A stretch of 19,397 nucleotides of DNA from Flavobacteriales bacterium (GTDB lineage Bacteria > Bacteroidota > Bacteroidia > Flavobacteriales_D > Sanyastnellaceae). The translations under genes and the position numbers were made by a program. The DNA is taken from contig DQKQ01000190.1 in the NCBI GenBank assembly GCA_015660615.1, positions 1 to 19,397 on the forward strand. The letters run 5' to 3'. Within the stretch, counting starts at the first letter, position 1. Each line of letters starts with the position of its first letter. Shown here in pieces: positions 7,373 to 14,810 of this stretch. The notes under the pieces were generated by a model that saw nothing but the letters and a program-made list of their open reading frames with translations, had not been told where the DNA came from and ran no database searches.

Positions 7373-9613
7373 TTAGTCACGACGCTCACGACGTTCTCCA
7401 CGATCACCTCTGTCACGACGTTCTCCACGATCACGACGATCTCCTCTATCATTACGAGGACGCGCAGCTGGTTCTACATAACCTTCAGGTTTATCAAGAA
7501 GAACCTTACGACTCAACTTAATCTTACCAGTCTTAGGATCACGGCCTACAACTTTAAATTTAACATTTTCTCCTTCCTTAAGAATGTCTTCAACATTGTC
7601 AACACGTTTCCACTCAAGTTCACTTACGTGAAGTAGACCATCAATTCCTGGCATAACTTCAACGAAGGCTCCGTAAGGCATGATAGTTTTAACCTTCCCT
7701 TCATATACTTCACCTATCTCAACAGTAGGTGGAAATGCAATTTGCTTGATGCGCTTAACGGCATCATCAATTGCAGCTTTATCTGAAGCAGCAACCTCAA
7801 CACGACCTTCACCGTCGATATCCTCGATAGAAATATCGGTGTTAGTCTCAGCTTGAAGTTCTTGAATGATTTTCCCACCAGGTCCGATGATTGCTCCGAT
7901 AGCATCTCCAGGAACGTTGAATGCAACAATACGTGGTGCGTGTGGTTTGAAGTCATCATTTGGTTTATCAAGAACCTTCATCATTTCATGACGTATATGA
8001 TGACGACCCTCACGCGCCTGCTCTAAAGCTTCACGCAACACATCCATTCCAATACCTTGGATTTTCATGTCCATTTGGCAAGCAGTAATTCCGTCTTCAG
8101 TTCCAGTTATTTTGAAGTCCATATCTCCTAAGTGATCCTCATCTCCAAGAATATCACTAAGAATGGCGTACTTACCAGACTCCTTATCTGTGATTAGGCC
8201 CATCGCGATTCCTGAAACAGGAGCTTTGATTTGAATTCCACCATCCATAAGAGCAAGAGTTCCAGCACAAACAGTAGCCATAGAAGATGAACCGTTAGAT
8301 TCAAGAATCTCCGAAACAAGACGAATTGTGTAAGGACAATCTTCAACAGGAGGTAAAACTTTCTTAAGAGCTCTTAGAGCTAAGTTTCCGTGTCCTACCT
8401 CTCTACGGCTCGTTCCTCGAAGTGGACGCTCCTCTCCAGTTGAAAACGGGGGGAAGTTATAGTGAAGTATGAATTTTTCTTTCTTGCGAATAAGTGCCCC
8501 ATCTATAAGTTGTTCATCTTGCTTAGTTCCCAGAGTAAGAGTAGTTAGAGCTTGAGTCTCTCCACGTTGGAAGAGAGCTGAGCCGTGACAACTTGGAAGG
8601 TAATTCACCTCACCCCAGATGTCTCTAATATCTGTTGACGATCTCCCATCAAGACGAACACCATCGTTAAGAAGTAAATCGCGTATAGCTTTCTTTTGAA
8701 CATCGTGTAGGTATGACTTGAGAATAAACGCTTTTCCCTTGGTCACATCTTCAGAAAGAGTGGCAACAAAATCAGCTGCGATTGCTTTGAAGGCAGCTTT
8801 ACGGTCTGATTTAGTTTTTTCTTTCTGAGCAGCAGCGTACATCGTTGGGTAAAGAGTATCAAATACCTTAGCCTTCAGCTCTTCATCGTGATCCTCGTGG
8901 CAATATTCGCGACTAACACCGTGAGTACCAACAGCCTTCGCGAGAGCGATTTGGGCTTCACACTGAGCAGTGATAGCTTTAGCAGCAGCTTCAATAGCTT
9001 CAACCATTTCATTCTCACTAACCTCACTCATCTCTCCCTCTACCATTACGATACTGTCAATAGTACCTGCAACCATCATGTCGATGTCAGCAGACTCGAG
9101 TTCTGTGCGATGTGGATTGATAATGAACTCGCCATCGATACGTGCTACGCGCACTTCAGAGATAGGCCCGTTAAAAGGAACATCACTAACTGCGATACAC
9201 GCACTAGCAGCTAATCCCACTAAACTATCTGGAAGAACCTCAGCATCGGCTGACATAAGTTGAACCATAACCTGTGTTCCAGCATGGTAATCTGAAGGAA
9301 ACATAGGTCTTAAAGCTCTATCGACTAAGCGCATAACTAGAACTTCTGTATCAGAAGGTCGAGCTTCGCGCTTAAAAAAACCGCCGGGGAATCTTCCCGC
9401 TGCAGCGTACTTTTCTCTATAATCAACAGTTAATGGAAGGAAATCAACATCATCTCTTGCGTCTTTGCTACTAACAATAGTAGCTAAAAGCATTGTATTT
9501 CCAGAACGCAGAACGATTGAGCCGTCTGCTTGTTTTGCTAATTTCCCAGTCTCTAGTGTGATCTCGCGTCCGTTACCGAGATCTATTGTTTGGTTGTGTA
9601 CCTTGTAATTCAT
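7373..9613 (-). CDS. pnp: Polyribonucleotide nucleotidyltransferase (PNPase)
   Basis: Phosphorolytic 3'-to-5' exoribonuclease of mRNA decay, acting as a trimer in the cytoplasm. The 746 residues carry the full family architecture. RNase PH domain 1 is at about 10-145, followed by an all-helical linker (about 150-300). RNase PH domain 2 (about 320-550) holds the catalytic block GDEDHLGDMDFK, with D491 and D497 in the positions of the E. coli active-site aspartates. A KH domain (about 560-620) shows the GPGGK loop (577-581). An S1 domain lies at about 632-703 (GEVYEGKVKTIMPYGAFVEV). The last 30 residues (717-746) are an Arg/Asp/Gly-rich tail built of RGDRRDRGERR-like repeats, probably RNA-binding and disordered. 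It lies between rpsO upstream and rpoD downstream; the rpsO-pnp order is widely conserved. Confidence 0.97.
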   Translation of the reverse strand: MNYKVHNQTIDLGNGREITLETGKLAKQADGSIVLRSGNTMLLATIVSSKDARDDVDFLPLTVDYREKYAAAGRFPGGFFKREARPSDTEVLVMRLVDRALRPMFPSDYHAGTQVMVQLMSADAEVLPDSLVGLAASACIAVSDVPFNGPISEVRVARIDGEFIINPHRTELESADIDMMVAGTIDSIVMVEGEMSEVSENEMVEAIEAAAKAITAQCEAQIALAKAVGTHGVSREYCHEDHDEELKAKVFDTLYPTMYAAAQKEKTKSDRKAAFKAIAADFVATLSEDVTKGKAFILKSYLHDVQKKAIRDLLLNDGVRLDGRSSTDIRDIWGEVNYLPSCHGSALFQRGETQALTTLTLGTKQDEQLIDGALIRKKEKFILHYNFPPFSTGEERPLRGTSRREVGHGNLALRALKKVLPPVEDCPYTIRLVSEILESNGSSSMATVCAGTLALMDGGIQIKAPVSGIAMGLITDKESGKYAILSDILGDEDHLGDMDFKITGTEDGITACQMDMKIQGIGMDVLREALEQAREGRHHIRHEMMKVLDKPNDDFKPHAPRIVAFNVPGDAIGAIIGPGGKIIQELQAETNTDISIEDIDGEGRVEVAASDKAAIDDAVKRIKQIAFPPTVEIGEVYEGKVKTIMPYGAFVEVMPGIDGLLHVSELEWKRVDNVEDILKEGENVKFKVVGRDPKTGKIKLSRKVLLDKPEGYVEPAARPRNDRGDRRDRGERRDRGDRGERRERRD
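7386..7434. repeat. 22-bp direct repeat in pnp 3' end
   Basis: The 22 bases at 7386-7407 recur exactly at 7413-7434, a period of 27 bases (9 codons). They encode the repeated RGDRGERRE-like units of the PNPase tail. The period is a multiple of three, so unit gain or loss would lengthen or shorten the tail without a frameshift. Confidence 0.85.
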
Positions 9614-9720
9614 TTCTTCTTTTTATCTCTCTTAATATCTCTTTAAATCCAAATTCGTTTGTTCTCCTATGTTTGCCTTCCTCAATTCAATCAAGCTCTG
9701 CTATGCATCAAAAATCAAGC

Positions 9721-9728
9721 CAAATCTA
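9721..9728 (-). promoter_or_regulatory. Candidate -7 promoter box for pnp
   Basis: TAGATTTG on the minus strand is a perfect match to TAnnTTTG and is identical to the box before accD. It lies 107 bases before the pnp ATG, downstream of the rpsO hairpin. A TTTG on the same strand at 9747-9744 is only 15 bases away, shorter than expected for a -33 element, so the call stays tentative. Confidence 0.35.
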
Positions 9729-9744
9729 TCAATCCGTAAAAACC

Positions 9745-9798
9745 AAAAAATCACAACAAACTACAGGCCTGATAGGGCTGACAGTTGGCGTTGTGATT
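9745..9798 (-). terminator. Long hairpin with T-tract after rpsO
   Basis: On the minus strand AATCACAAC pairs perfectly with GTTGTGATT (9 bp; 9790-9798 with 9749-9757). The intervening 32 bases can add an imperfect inner stem closed by GCC/GGC. The outer stem runs into a tract of Ts (9750-9745), then GG and five more Ts. It starts 15 bases after the rpsO stop, so it is most simply the rpsO terminator. In E. coli the same intergenic region carries an rpsO terminator and a pnp-leader stem cut by RNase III, so a processing role is also possible. Confidence 0.7.
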
Positions 9799-9813
9799 CT
9801 AAGATGGTTAGAA

Positions 9814-10086
9814 TTAATGACGTAATCCCAATTCTTTTACTATTTCACGATAGCGTGTAATATCTTTCTTTGTTAAATAATCTAGAGCGTTACGACGCTT
9901 AGCAACTAACGCAATGAGCGATCGCTGAGTGTTGTAATCCTTTTTGTTGTTTTTCAAATGCGCAGTTAAGTGCGTAATACGGAATGAGTACATTGCAATT
10001 TGTGCCTCAGGAGAACCAGTGTCAGTTGCTCCTTTCCCGTGTTTTTTGAAGAATTCCTTCTTCTTTTCTGAGTCTAAATAGTACAT
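9814..10086 (-). CDS. rpsO: Small ribosomal subunit protein S15 (uS15)
   Basis: Primary 16S rRNA-binding protein of the 30S subunit; it binds the central domain and helps form a bridge to the 50S subunit. It is 90 residues, against 89 in E. coli. The family blocks are all present: KKEFFKKHGKGATDTGSPEAQIA (9-31), the helix ITHLTAHLKNNKKDYNTQRSLIALVAKRRNALDYL (38-72) with the conserved H and D contacts, and YREIVKELGLRH at the C terminus. It lies upstream of pnp on the same strand, separated by 200 bases that hold a hairpin and a candidate pnp promoter. Its own strong-looking -7 box is 46 bases upstream. The identification is secure. Confidence 0.97.
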   Translation of the reverse strand: MYYLDSEKKKEFFKKHGKGATDTGSPEAQIAMYSFRITHLTAHLKNNKKDYNTQRSLIALVAKRRNALDYLTKKDITRYREIVKELGLRH

Positions 10087-10132
10087 GGCGAAATCTTTAG
10101 ATGTCCGTTATGCGGATTTATTAATAATTGTG

Positions 10133-10140
10133 CAAAGGTA
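10133..10140 (-). promoter_or_regulatory. -7 promoter box of rpsO
   Basis: TACCTTTG on the minus strand, followed by CA, matches the Bacteroidota -7 consensus TAnnTTTG exactly. It is 46 bases before the rpsO ATG, leaving a leader of about 40 bases. No exact TTTG is seen at the -33 position. It lies between the accD stop (10166) and rpsO, so rpsO need not depend on accD transcription. Confidence 0.55.
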
Positions 10141-10165
10141 CATTAAGAGTTACTAATAACACTTT

Positions 10166-11017
10166 TTAATTTGAAGCATGTAGCATCCTAATTGAGAAAT
10201 CCAATTTGGCTTTTAATTCACTCCTTGGTACAATAGCGTCAAGGAATCCATGCTCTAACAAAAACTCAGATCTTTGAAACCCTTCTGGAAGATCTTTACC
10301 TATAGTTTCCTTAACTACTCTAGGGCCTGCAAAGGCAATGAGAGCGTTAGGTTCAGCTATATTTAAGTCACCTAACATGGCGAACGAAGCTGTTACACCA
10401 CCTGTTGTAGGGTCAGTTAAAACACTGATGTATGGAAGCCCTGCTTTTGCGAGCATTGATAATTTAGCACTGGTTTTTGCCATCTGCATTAAACTTAACC
10501 CCGCTTCCATCATCCTTGCGCCTCCTGATTTTGAGATACAAATGAATGGAACGCCTTTCTTGATAGAATGATCGATTCCTCTTGCAATCTTTTCGCCCAC
10601 AACCGATCCCATAGAGCCTCCAATAAAGTCGAAATCCATACAAGCAATTACAACTGGATTGCCACCAAGTTCACCTGATGCAACTCTTAAAGCGTCGTTT
10701 AAACCAGTCTTTTTCTTTGCAGCTTCTAATCTGTCTGGGTAAGATTTTGTGTCAGTGAAATTTAAGGGGTCTTGGGAAATCATTTTCGGAGCTAGACTTC
10801 TACACTTCCCATTGTCAAATAATAATGCAAAATACTCGGTACTTCCGACACGCTCATGGTGACTGCAATGTTGACATACCCAGAGATCATCTTCGTGTTC
10901 TTGAGCAGAAACAACCGTTTTACAACTCGGACATTTGTACCAAGCTCCCTCGGGGATTTCCTTTTTCTCAATAGTTTTTGTTTTTATACCCTCAGTATTT
11001 CTCTGAAACCAACCCAT
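10166..11017 (-). CDS. accD: Acetyl-CoA carboxylase carboxyltransferase subunit beta
   Basis: Beta subunit of the carboxyltransferase component that, with AccA, moves the carboxyl group from biotin to acetyl-CoA to make malonyl-CoA, the first committed step of fatty-acid synthesis. From the chosen ATG the protein is 283 residues. An N-terminal four-cysteine zinc ribbon is present (C29, C32, C48, C51; YKCPSCK and WVCQHC). The crotonase-like carboxyltransferase fold follows, with GGSMGSVVGEKI, ISKSGGARMMEAGLSLMQMAKTSA and LTDPTTGGVTASFAMLGD, which make the acyl-CoA oxyanion pocket. The frame is open to 11161, but MGWFQRNTEG matches the usual start of Bacteroidota AccD, and a perfect -7 box ends 15 bases upstream of it, so the 48 extra residues are rejected. 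It is divergent from the RNA methyltransferase gene. Confidence 0.95.
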   Translation of the reverse strand: MGWFQRNTEGIKTKTIEKKEIPEGAWYKCPSCKTVVSAQEHEDDLWVCQHCSHHERVGSTEYFALLFDNGKCRSLAPKMISQDPLNFTDTKSYPDRLEAAKKKTGLNDALRVASGELGGNPVVIACMDFDFIGGSMGSVVGEKIARGIDHSIKKGVPFICISKSGGARMMEAGLSLMQMAKTSAKLSMLAKAGLPYISVLTDPTTGGVTASFAMLGDLNIAEPNALIAFAGPRVVKETIGKDLPEGFQRSEFLLEHGFLDAIVPRSELKAKLDFSIRMLHASN

Positions 11018-11032
11018 GATCTTTGTTTTTTG

Positions 11033-11040
11033 CAAATCTA
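11033..11040 (-). promoter_or_regulatory. -7 promoter box of accD
   Basis: TAGATTTG on the minus strand is a perfect TAnnTTTG match ending 15 bases before the accD ATG at 11017. A TTTAG stretch about 20 bases further upstream (near 11065) could be a weak -33 element. It supports the downstream accD start. The rest of the 190-base divergent gap (11018-11207) shows nothing else recognisable. Confidence 0.45.
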
Positions 11041-11207
11041 AGACTGTTAGAACGGATGACCTAAACCTAAATGAAGTGCACCTATAATAGACTGAAATTT
11101 TAGAGATGGTCAGAGTTTGTTTAGAAGTTACCTTGAGTAGGAGATAAAAAGCACAACACAAATATTAGGACGTAACTTGTGGGCGGTATAAATCTGATCA
11201 CCTTTTT

Positions 11208-11993
11208 ATGTTGACAAAAAACGAAAGAAATTCCATTAAAGCGCTTCGACACCGAGAAAATCGCAGAGCCGAAAAACTTATGGTTGTGGAGGGAAACAAG
11301 GGCGTTGAGGAATTGCTTAATAGTGGGTTTGAGACCTTACGCATTTACGTAACTAGTGGTGTTGAATTTAGCGTTATTAAAGTCCTTGCTGAAAAAAAAG
11401 AGGTCGTTATAATTGATGTGAGTTCGAAAGACATGCAGATTATGTCGAATTTAAAATCAGCACCTGGTGTACTTGCAGTTGGGAAGATTAAGGAGATAGA
11501 CGCTTCAGATGTTGTCGAAAAGATGAAAAATAATGACAATAATGGCATTGGTACAATTCTTATTTTAGATGACTTGGCTGACCCTGGAAATGTTGGAACT
11601 TTGATAAGAACTGCAGATTGGTTTGGTTTATCTGGGATTATTTGCTCACCTAAGACTGTCGATGTTTGGAATTCTAAAACAATACAATCTTCTATGGGGT
11701 CAGTATTTAAAATCCCTATTTGCATTGCAGACCCTGTTGAAGTGTTGAAGGAGTTTAAACTTAAGGCAGTTTCATTAGACACTGACGGAGAGAACTTATA
11801 TCATTCCGATTTTTCCCCGGAGGCATTAGTTATCGGATCGGAATCCCATGGTGTAAGTGAAGATTTAGCAAATGCCTGTAATAAATCATGGGCTATTCCT
11901 GGAAGTGGGATTACCGAATCATTAAATGCGGCTATAGCAGGAGCAATTGTCACCGCTGAGCTTGCCCGTAGAAGCTCTATTAAAAAGATTTAG
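11208..11993 (+). CDS. TrmH/SpoU-family RNA 2'-O-methyltransferase
   Basis: SPOUT-superfamily enzyme that methylates a ribose 2'-OH in rRNA or tRNA using SAM. It is 261 residues. The N-terminal substrate-binding domain spans about 5-95 (FxVEG-like MVVEGNKGVEELL, then SNLKSAPGVLAV). The knotted catalytic domain carries all three SpoU motifs: motif 1 DPGNVGTLIRTADWFG (125-140) with N128 and catalytic R134, motif 2 LVIGSESHGVS (207-217) with E212, and motif 3 TESLNAAIAGAI (236-247). These residues cannot separate RlmB-like 23S rRNA from tRNA specificity, so no symbol is given. It is divergent from accD, and its 3' end overlaps the opposite-strand acyltransferase by 14 bases. No clear promoter box was found. 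Confidence 0.92.
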   Translation: MLTKNERNSIKALRHRENRRAEKLMVVEGNKGVEELLNSGFETLRIYVTSGVEFSVIKVLAEKKEVVIIDVSSKDMQIMSNLKSAPGVLAVGKIKEIDASDVVEKMKNNDNNGIGTILILDDLADPGNVGTLIRTADWFGLSGIICSPKTVDVWNSKTIQSSMGSVFKIPICIADPVEVLKEFKLKAVSLDTDGENLYHSDFSPEALVIGSESHGVSEDLANACNKSWAIPGSGITESLNAAIAGAIVTAELARRSSIKKI

Positions 11994-13134
11994 ATTCTAA
12001 AGAAACCTTATATTTAGCTAAGAGAGGTTGCACCATTATTTCGCAAAAAGTTTTTTGTATTTTTTCTTTGCTGGCAATATTTGTCCCAACCTCTTCGACA
12101 ACCTTGTCAATTCTATTTGAAAACAAAGTTCTGTCTTCATCTGTCACTTTAATTTCTGAGGCAAATCCCACAAGTTCTTCAAGGCCCAATCTGTCAGCGG
12201 CAATAACTTGGTTAGGGAAAATCTTGTATCCCATGTATATAGCTCTATCGACAAGCTCCGCGATTGCCCTTTCAGTACGTTTCCCCTCCACTTCTTTCCA
12301 AGGAACAGTCTTGCAAAATTCTAAATGAATTTTACCCTTCCAGCCTGTCATTCCGCTTGCCATACTCATCTCATCTTCACCTTGCTCTTTTAAGTATTCC
12401 CCTTCGTTTTCTTTTATCAACAGCTCTCTAACCTTCATGTAATCACAAGGGTCCCACTCATATGAAATGCTCACAGGCTTGACATTAAGCTTCTCCCAAG
12501 CCTCCTTCCCTCCTTCCGAAATGAGCATTCTTATAAGAGCTGGAGAGGTGCTGTCCTTTCCATCTTTTGCCCTTCCTTCTTTTTGGGCTAGCCAAACAGA
12601 ATTGCCGTTTTTCACAACATACCTTATATATGTTGCTACAAGAAGGCTACTCTCCCATCTTTCTCTGGGCCCTCCTCCTCTTCTTACAATGAAACACCTG
12701 TTAAGCCTCACTAAGTCTTCTAACCATTTATGTGATAGCAAATTGTCTCCAATGCCAATTTCAGTAGACGGAAAGCCACTACCCATTCTAGCTACGTTTA
12801 CTAACGATGGATCAAGAACGATGTCTCTATGGTTAGTAAGATGCAGAGTGGGAGATTCTAAATCTTTTTCAAAAGCACCAGAACTATACCCTAGGGTGAC
12901 GCCATCAGTCGTTGATTCTATCAAAGCCTCTAAAAATGGATATGTTAAATCATCTTGAAAATCGCTAATGCTATCTACTTGAAGCATGTTTTTAGCTAAT
13001 TCTACAGCATTCTCCTTACCTACTAAAGGAGCTAATAGCCCTGCCCAATCAATCACTTTCGCCAAATTAGTTGCAGCTTCAGCGGCTTCGTTGTCAAAAA
13101 AAGGCCTGATATTTTCGAATTGGGATTCTAACAT
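11980..13134 (-). CDS. Glycerolipid acyltransferase family protein
   Basis: Probable PlsC/PlsB-superfamily acyltransferase (PF01553-like) of phospholipid synthesis, moving a fatty-acyl group onto a lyso- or glycerophosphate acceptor at the membrane. It is 384 residues from ATG at 13134; a TTG at 13146 would add four residues. The blocks are recognisable but shifted from consensus. Block I reads LTNHRDIVLD (H followed by D at +2 and +6 rather than the canonical HX4D). Block II is CFIVRRGGGPRERWESS. Block III is WLAQKEGRAKDGKD, standing for the usual PEGTRS. The N-terminal 90 residues are helical and specific to this Bacteroidota group, and no strong membrane span is seen. It is divergent from the helicase gene. 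The fold is fairly sure; the exact substrate is not. Confidence 0.8.
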   Translation of the reverse strand: MLESQFENIRPFFDNEAAEAATNLAKVIDWAGLLAPLVGKENAVELAKNMLQVDSISDFQDDLTYPFLEALIESTTDGVTLGYSSGAFEKDLESPTLHLTNHRDIVLDPSLVNVARMGSGFPSTEIGIGDNLLSHKWLEDLVRLNRCFIVRRGGGPRERWESSLLVATYIRYVVKNGNSVWLAQKEGRAKDGKDSTSPALIRMLISEGGKEAWEKLNVKPVSISYEWDPCDYMKVRELLIKENEGEYLKEQGEDEMSMASGMTGWKGKIHLEFCKTVPWKEVEGKRTERAIAELVDRAIYMGYKIFPNQVIAADRLGLEELVGFASEIKVTDEDRTLFSNRIDKVVEEVGTNIASKEKIQKTFCEIMVQPLLAKYKVSLESKSF

Positions 13135-13157
13135 TCGCGGCGGCAAGATACCGCGAG

Positions 13158-13165
13158 TACCTTTG
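13158..13165 (+). promoter_or_regulatory. -7 promoter box of DEAD-box helicase gene
   Basis: TACCTTTG is an exact TAnnTTTG match, ending 8 bases before the ATG at 13174, so transcription would start at or very near the start codon. The 39-base divergent gap also holds a GC-rich inverted repeat (CGCGG/CCGCG) and, on the other strand, a TATCTTG that could serve the acyltransferase gene. Confidence 0.5.
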
Positions 13166-13173
13166 TCGACAAT

Positions 13174-14469
13174 ATGACTTTTGAAGAACTAAAAATTTCT
13201 AGGCAGTTTTTAAACGCAATTGATGATGCTGGGTTCAGTGAGCCGACACCGATTCAATGTAAAGCCATTCCGCCTATTAACGCAGGTCAAGATGTTGTAG
13301 GCGTAGCCCAAACAGGAACGGGTAAGACTGCAGCGTTTGTTCTTCCTATATTAATGAAGGTAAAATACGCTCAAGGCGATTCTCCAAGAGCTCTCGTATT
13401 AGTGCCCACCAAGGAGTTAGTCATTCAAGTTCATAGCGTTTTTGAGTCATTAGCCACTTACACCGATATTAGATGCGTTGCACTTTATGGCGGAGTGGGA
13501 CCTAAAACACAGCTAGAACAAATAGCCAAAGGTTGTGATATCATCATTGCTACTCCTGGAAGATTTATGGATCTTTATTTGCGTAACGGAATAAATCCTA
13601 AAAAGATAAAAACTCTTGTCCTTGATGAGGCTGACCGTATGATGGATATGGGGTTTATGCCTCAGCTAAGGAATATTCTCGAAGTCATCCCTAACAAGCG
13701 CCAAAACTTACTCTTTAGTGCGACTTTCCCTGAGAGAGTTGAAAAGCTAAGCGAGGAGTTTTTACTTTGGCCAACAAGAATAGAGACGACTCCTCAAGCA
13801 ACACCTGTCGCAACTGTTACTCAATTAAAAACTGCTATACCTAATATTCGAACTAAACTTAATATGGTGAGTCACCTATTGACAGAAGTTTACCCCAATG
13901 ATAGAGCGTTGGTTTTTGTGAGAACCAAAGAGCAAGCGGAGCAGATTTCTAAATTCCTTGAGCGTACAGTTTCTGGTGGAGTTCGTGGCTTACACAGCAA
14001 CAAAGCCCAAAACTCTCGCCTTTATGCAATGTCCCTTTTTCGTGAAGGTGCTATCAGAGTTCTTGTTAGCACAGACGTGAGTAGCAGGGGAATAGATGTT
14101 CCTGAAACCAAGCTTGTAATAAATTGTACGGTTCCTAGAAACTCATCTGATTATGTCCATCGAATAGGAAGAACTGGCAGGGCGTTTAGAGAGGGTGTAG
14201 CACACACACTTTACGATCCGAGCGAAGAGTACTACTTAGGCGCTGTTGAGAAGCACCTGCCCTCTAAAAATGTCATAAGAGCGGTCCCCATGCCTGAGGA
14301 AGTTCTCATAGAAGATACTCAAGCGGCAGAAGCCAAACAAATGGCAATGGATATTGATCTCCAGAAACGCAAAGCTGACCCTACTTTTCAAGGAGCATTC
14401 CACGAAAGGAAAAACAAAAAATCTCTTGCGAAGTCAAGACAACAGAGAAGTGCTAGAAGAAGGAAGTAA
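13174..14469 (+). CDS. DEAD-box ATP-dependent RNA helicase (RhlE-like)
   Basis: ATP-dependent RNA unwinding protein, probably acting in ribosome assembly, mRNA decay or cold adaptation. The 431 residues hold both RecA domains with every motif: Q-motif FSEPTPIQ (21-28), motif I AQTGTGKT (45-52), Ia PTKEL (78-82, K in place of the usual R), TPGR (127-130), DEAD (151-154), SAT (182-184), motif IV LVFVRTKEQA (246-255), V STDVSSRGIDVP (299-310) and VI HRIGRTGR (329-336). The last 35 residues are basic (KKSLAKSRQQRSARRRK), a common RNA-binding tail. The final 36 bases overlap an opposite-strand small gene. An exact -7 box stands 8 bases before the ATG. The family is certain; the RhlE-like subgroup is the best guess. 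Confidence 0.93.
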   Translation: MTFEELKISRQFLNAIDDAGFSEPTPIQCKAIPPINAGQDVVGVAQTGTGKTAAFVLPILMKVKYAQGDSPRALVLVPTKELVIQVHSVFESLATYTDIRCVALYGGVGPKTQLEQIAKGCDIIIATPGRFMDLYLRNGINPKKIKTLVLDEADRMMDMGFMPQLRNILEVIPNKRQNLLFSATFPERVEKLSEEFLLWPTRIETTPQATPVATVTQLKTAIPNIRTKLNMVSHLLTEVYPNDRALVFVRTKEQAEQISKFLERTVSGGVRGLHSNKAQNSRLYAMSLFREGAIRVLVSTDVSSRGIDVPETKLVINCTVPRNSSDYVHRIGRTGRAFREGVAHTLYDPSEEYYLGAVEKHLPSKNVIRAVPMPEEVLIEDTQAAEAKQMAMDIDLQKRKADPTFQGAFHERKNKKSLAKSRQQRSARRRK

Positions 14470-14724
14470 GCTAATCCCGTCTGGTTCTAGCACGTAGCCT
14501 TCCTCAAAGCACATAACGGCTAACCGTCCGTCAGGCAAAGGCTCAACATGGGTGTGGTAATTAAAATCAAACCCCTTTGTTCGCAGCCATTTAAAGCTTC
14601 TTTCTGCAAGAATTGAGATCTTTTCTTCTTGTCTGAGTCGTTTTAAAAGAAACCTGTTGTGATTTAGCACCTCATCAACGGCATGCTTCCTTTCGGGTAA
14701 TTCAGTAATATAATTTGTTTTCAT
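14434..14724 (-). CDS. Uncharacterised 96-residue protein
   Basis: I do not recognise this protein. It is 96 residues, soluble, with no signal peptide or membrane span. Residues 8-50 are charged and helical (KHAVDEVLNHNRFLLKRLRQ, then SILAERSFKWLRTKG). The rest is beta-rich (DFNYHTHVEPLPDGRLAVMCFEEGYVLEP). The composition looks like a genuine protein rather than a shadow frame. The gene also fills a gap of 341 bases between the helicase and dehydrogenase genes that is otherwise empty except for a promoter box. Its last 36 bases run antisense to the end of the helicase gene, so the C-terminal serine-rich tail may be poorly constrained. No promoter box was found. Moderate confidence that it is a real gene. 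Confidence 0.6.
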   Translation of the reverse strand: MKTNYITELPERKHAVDEVLNHNRFLLKRLRQEEKISILAERSFKWLRTKGFDFNYHTHVEPLPDGRLAVMCFEEGYVLEPDGISLLPSSSTSLLS

Positions 14725-14798
14725 ACCTGCAATTAAAGATTTATAAGTCTATCAATTTTTATCAATTTTGTATATAGCTACTATCAGTTTGTAGTCGT

Positions 14799-14806
14799 TA
14801 CTTTTG
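14799..14806 (+). promoter_or_regulatory. -7 promoter box of hydroxyacyl-CoA dehydrogenase gene
   Basis: TACTTTTG is an exact TAnnTTTG match ending 4 bases before the ATG at 14811, which implies a leaderless transcript. TTTG motifs upstream at 14788 and 14767 are not at the expected -33 spacing. Confidence 0.45.
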
Positions 14807-14810
14807 TACT

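Noticed and set aside
8888..9263. Two overlapping plus-strand open frames opposite pnp
   Set aside because: They are antisense shadows of a highly conserved gene, with Ser/Thr-rich unlikely compositions.
9586..9860. Plus-strand open frames spanning the pnp-rpsO gap
   Set aside because: They run antisense through the rpsO hairpin and both gene ends; composition is low quality and no promoter box is present.
11018..11161. 48-residue N-terminal extension of AccD
   Set aside because: The extension is unlike AccD, MGWFQRNTEG is the usual beginning, and a perfect -7 box lies inside the extension.
11173..11180. TAACTTGT as a promoter box for the RNA methyltransferase gene
   Set aside because: It has two mismatches to TAnnTTTG (TTGT in place of TTTG) and no -33 support.
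11345..11782. 145-codon minus-strand open frame inside the RNA methyltransferase gene
   Set aside because: It is the reverse shadow of the SpoU domain; all three family motifs are in the plus frame.
12467..12958. 163-codon plus-strand frame opposite the acyltransferase
   Set aside because: Shadow frame; the minus strand carries the recognisable acyltransferase blocks.
13135..13146. TTG start adding four residues to the acyltransferase
   Set aside because: An ATG follows four codons later and nothing favours the TTG.
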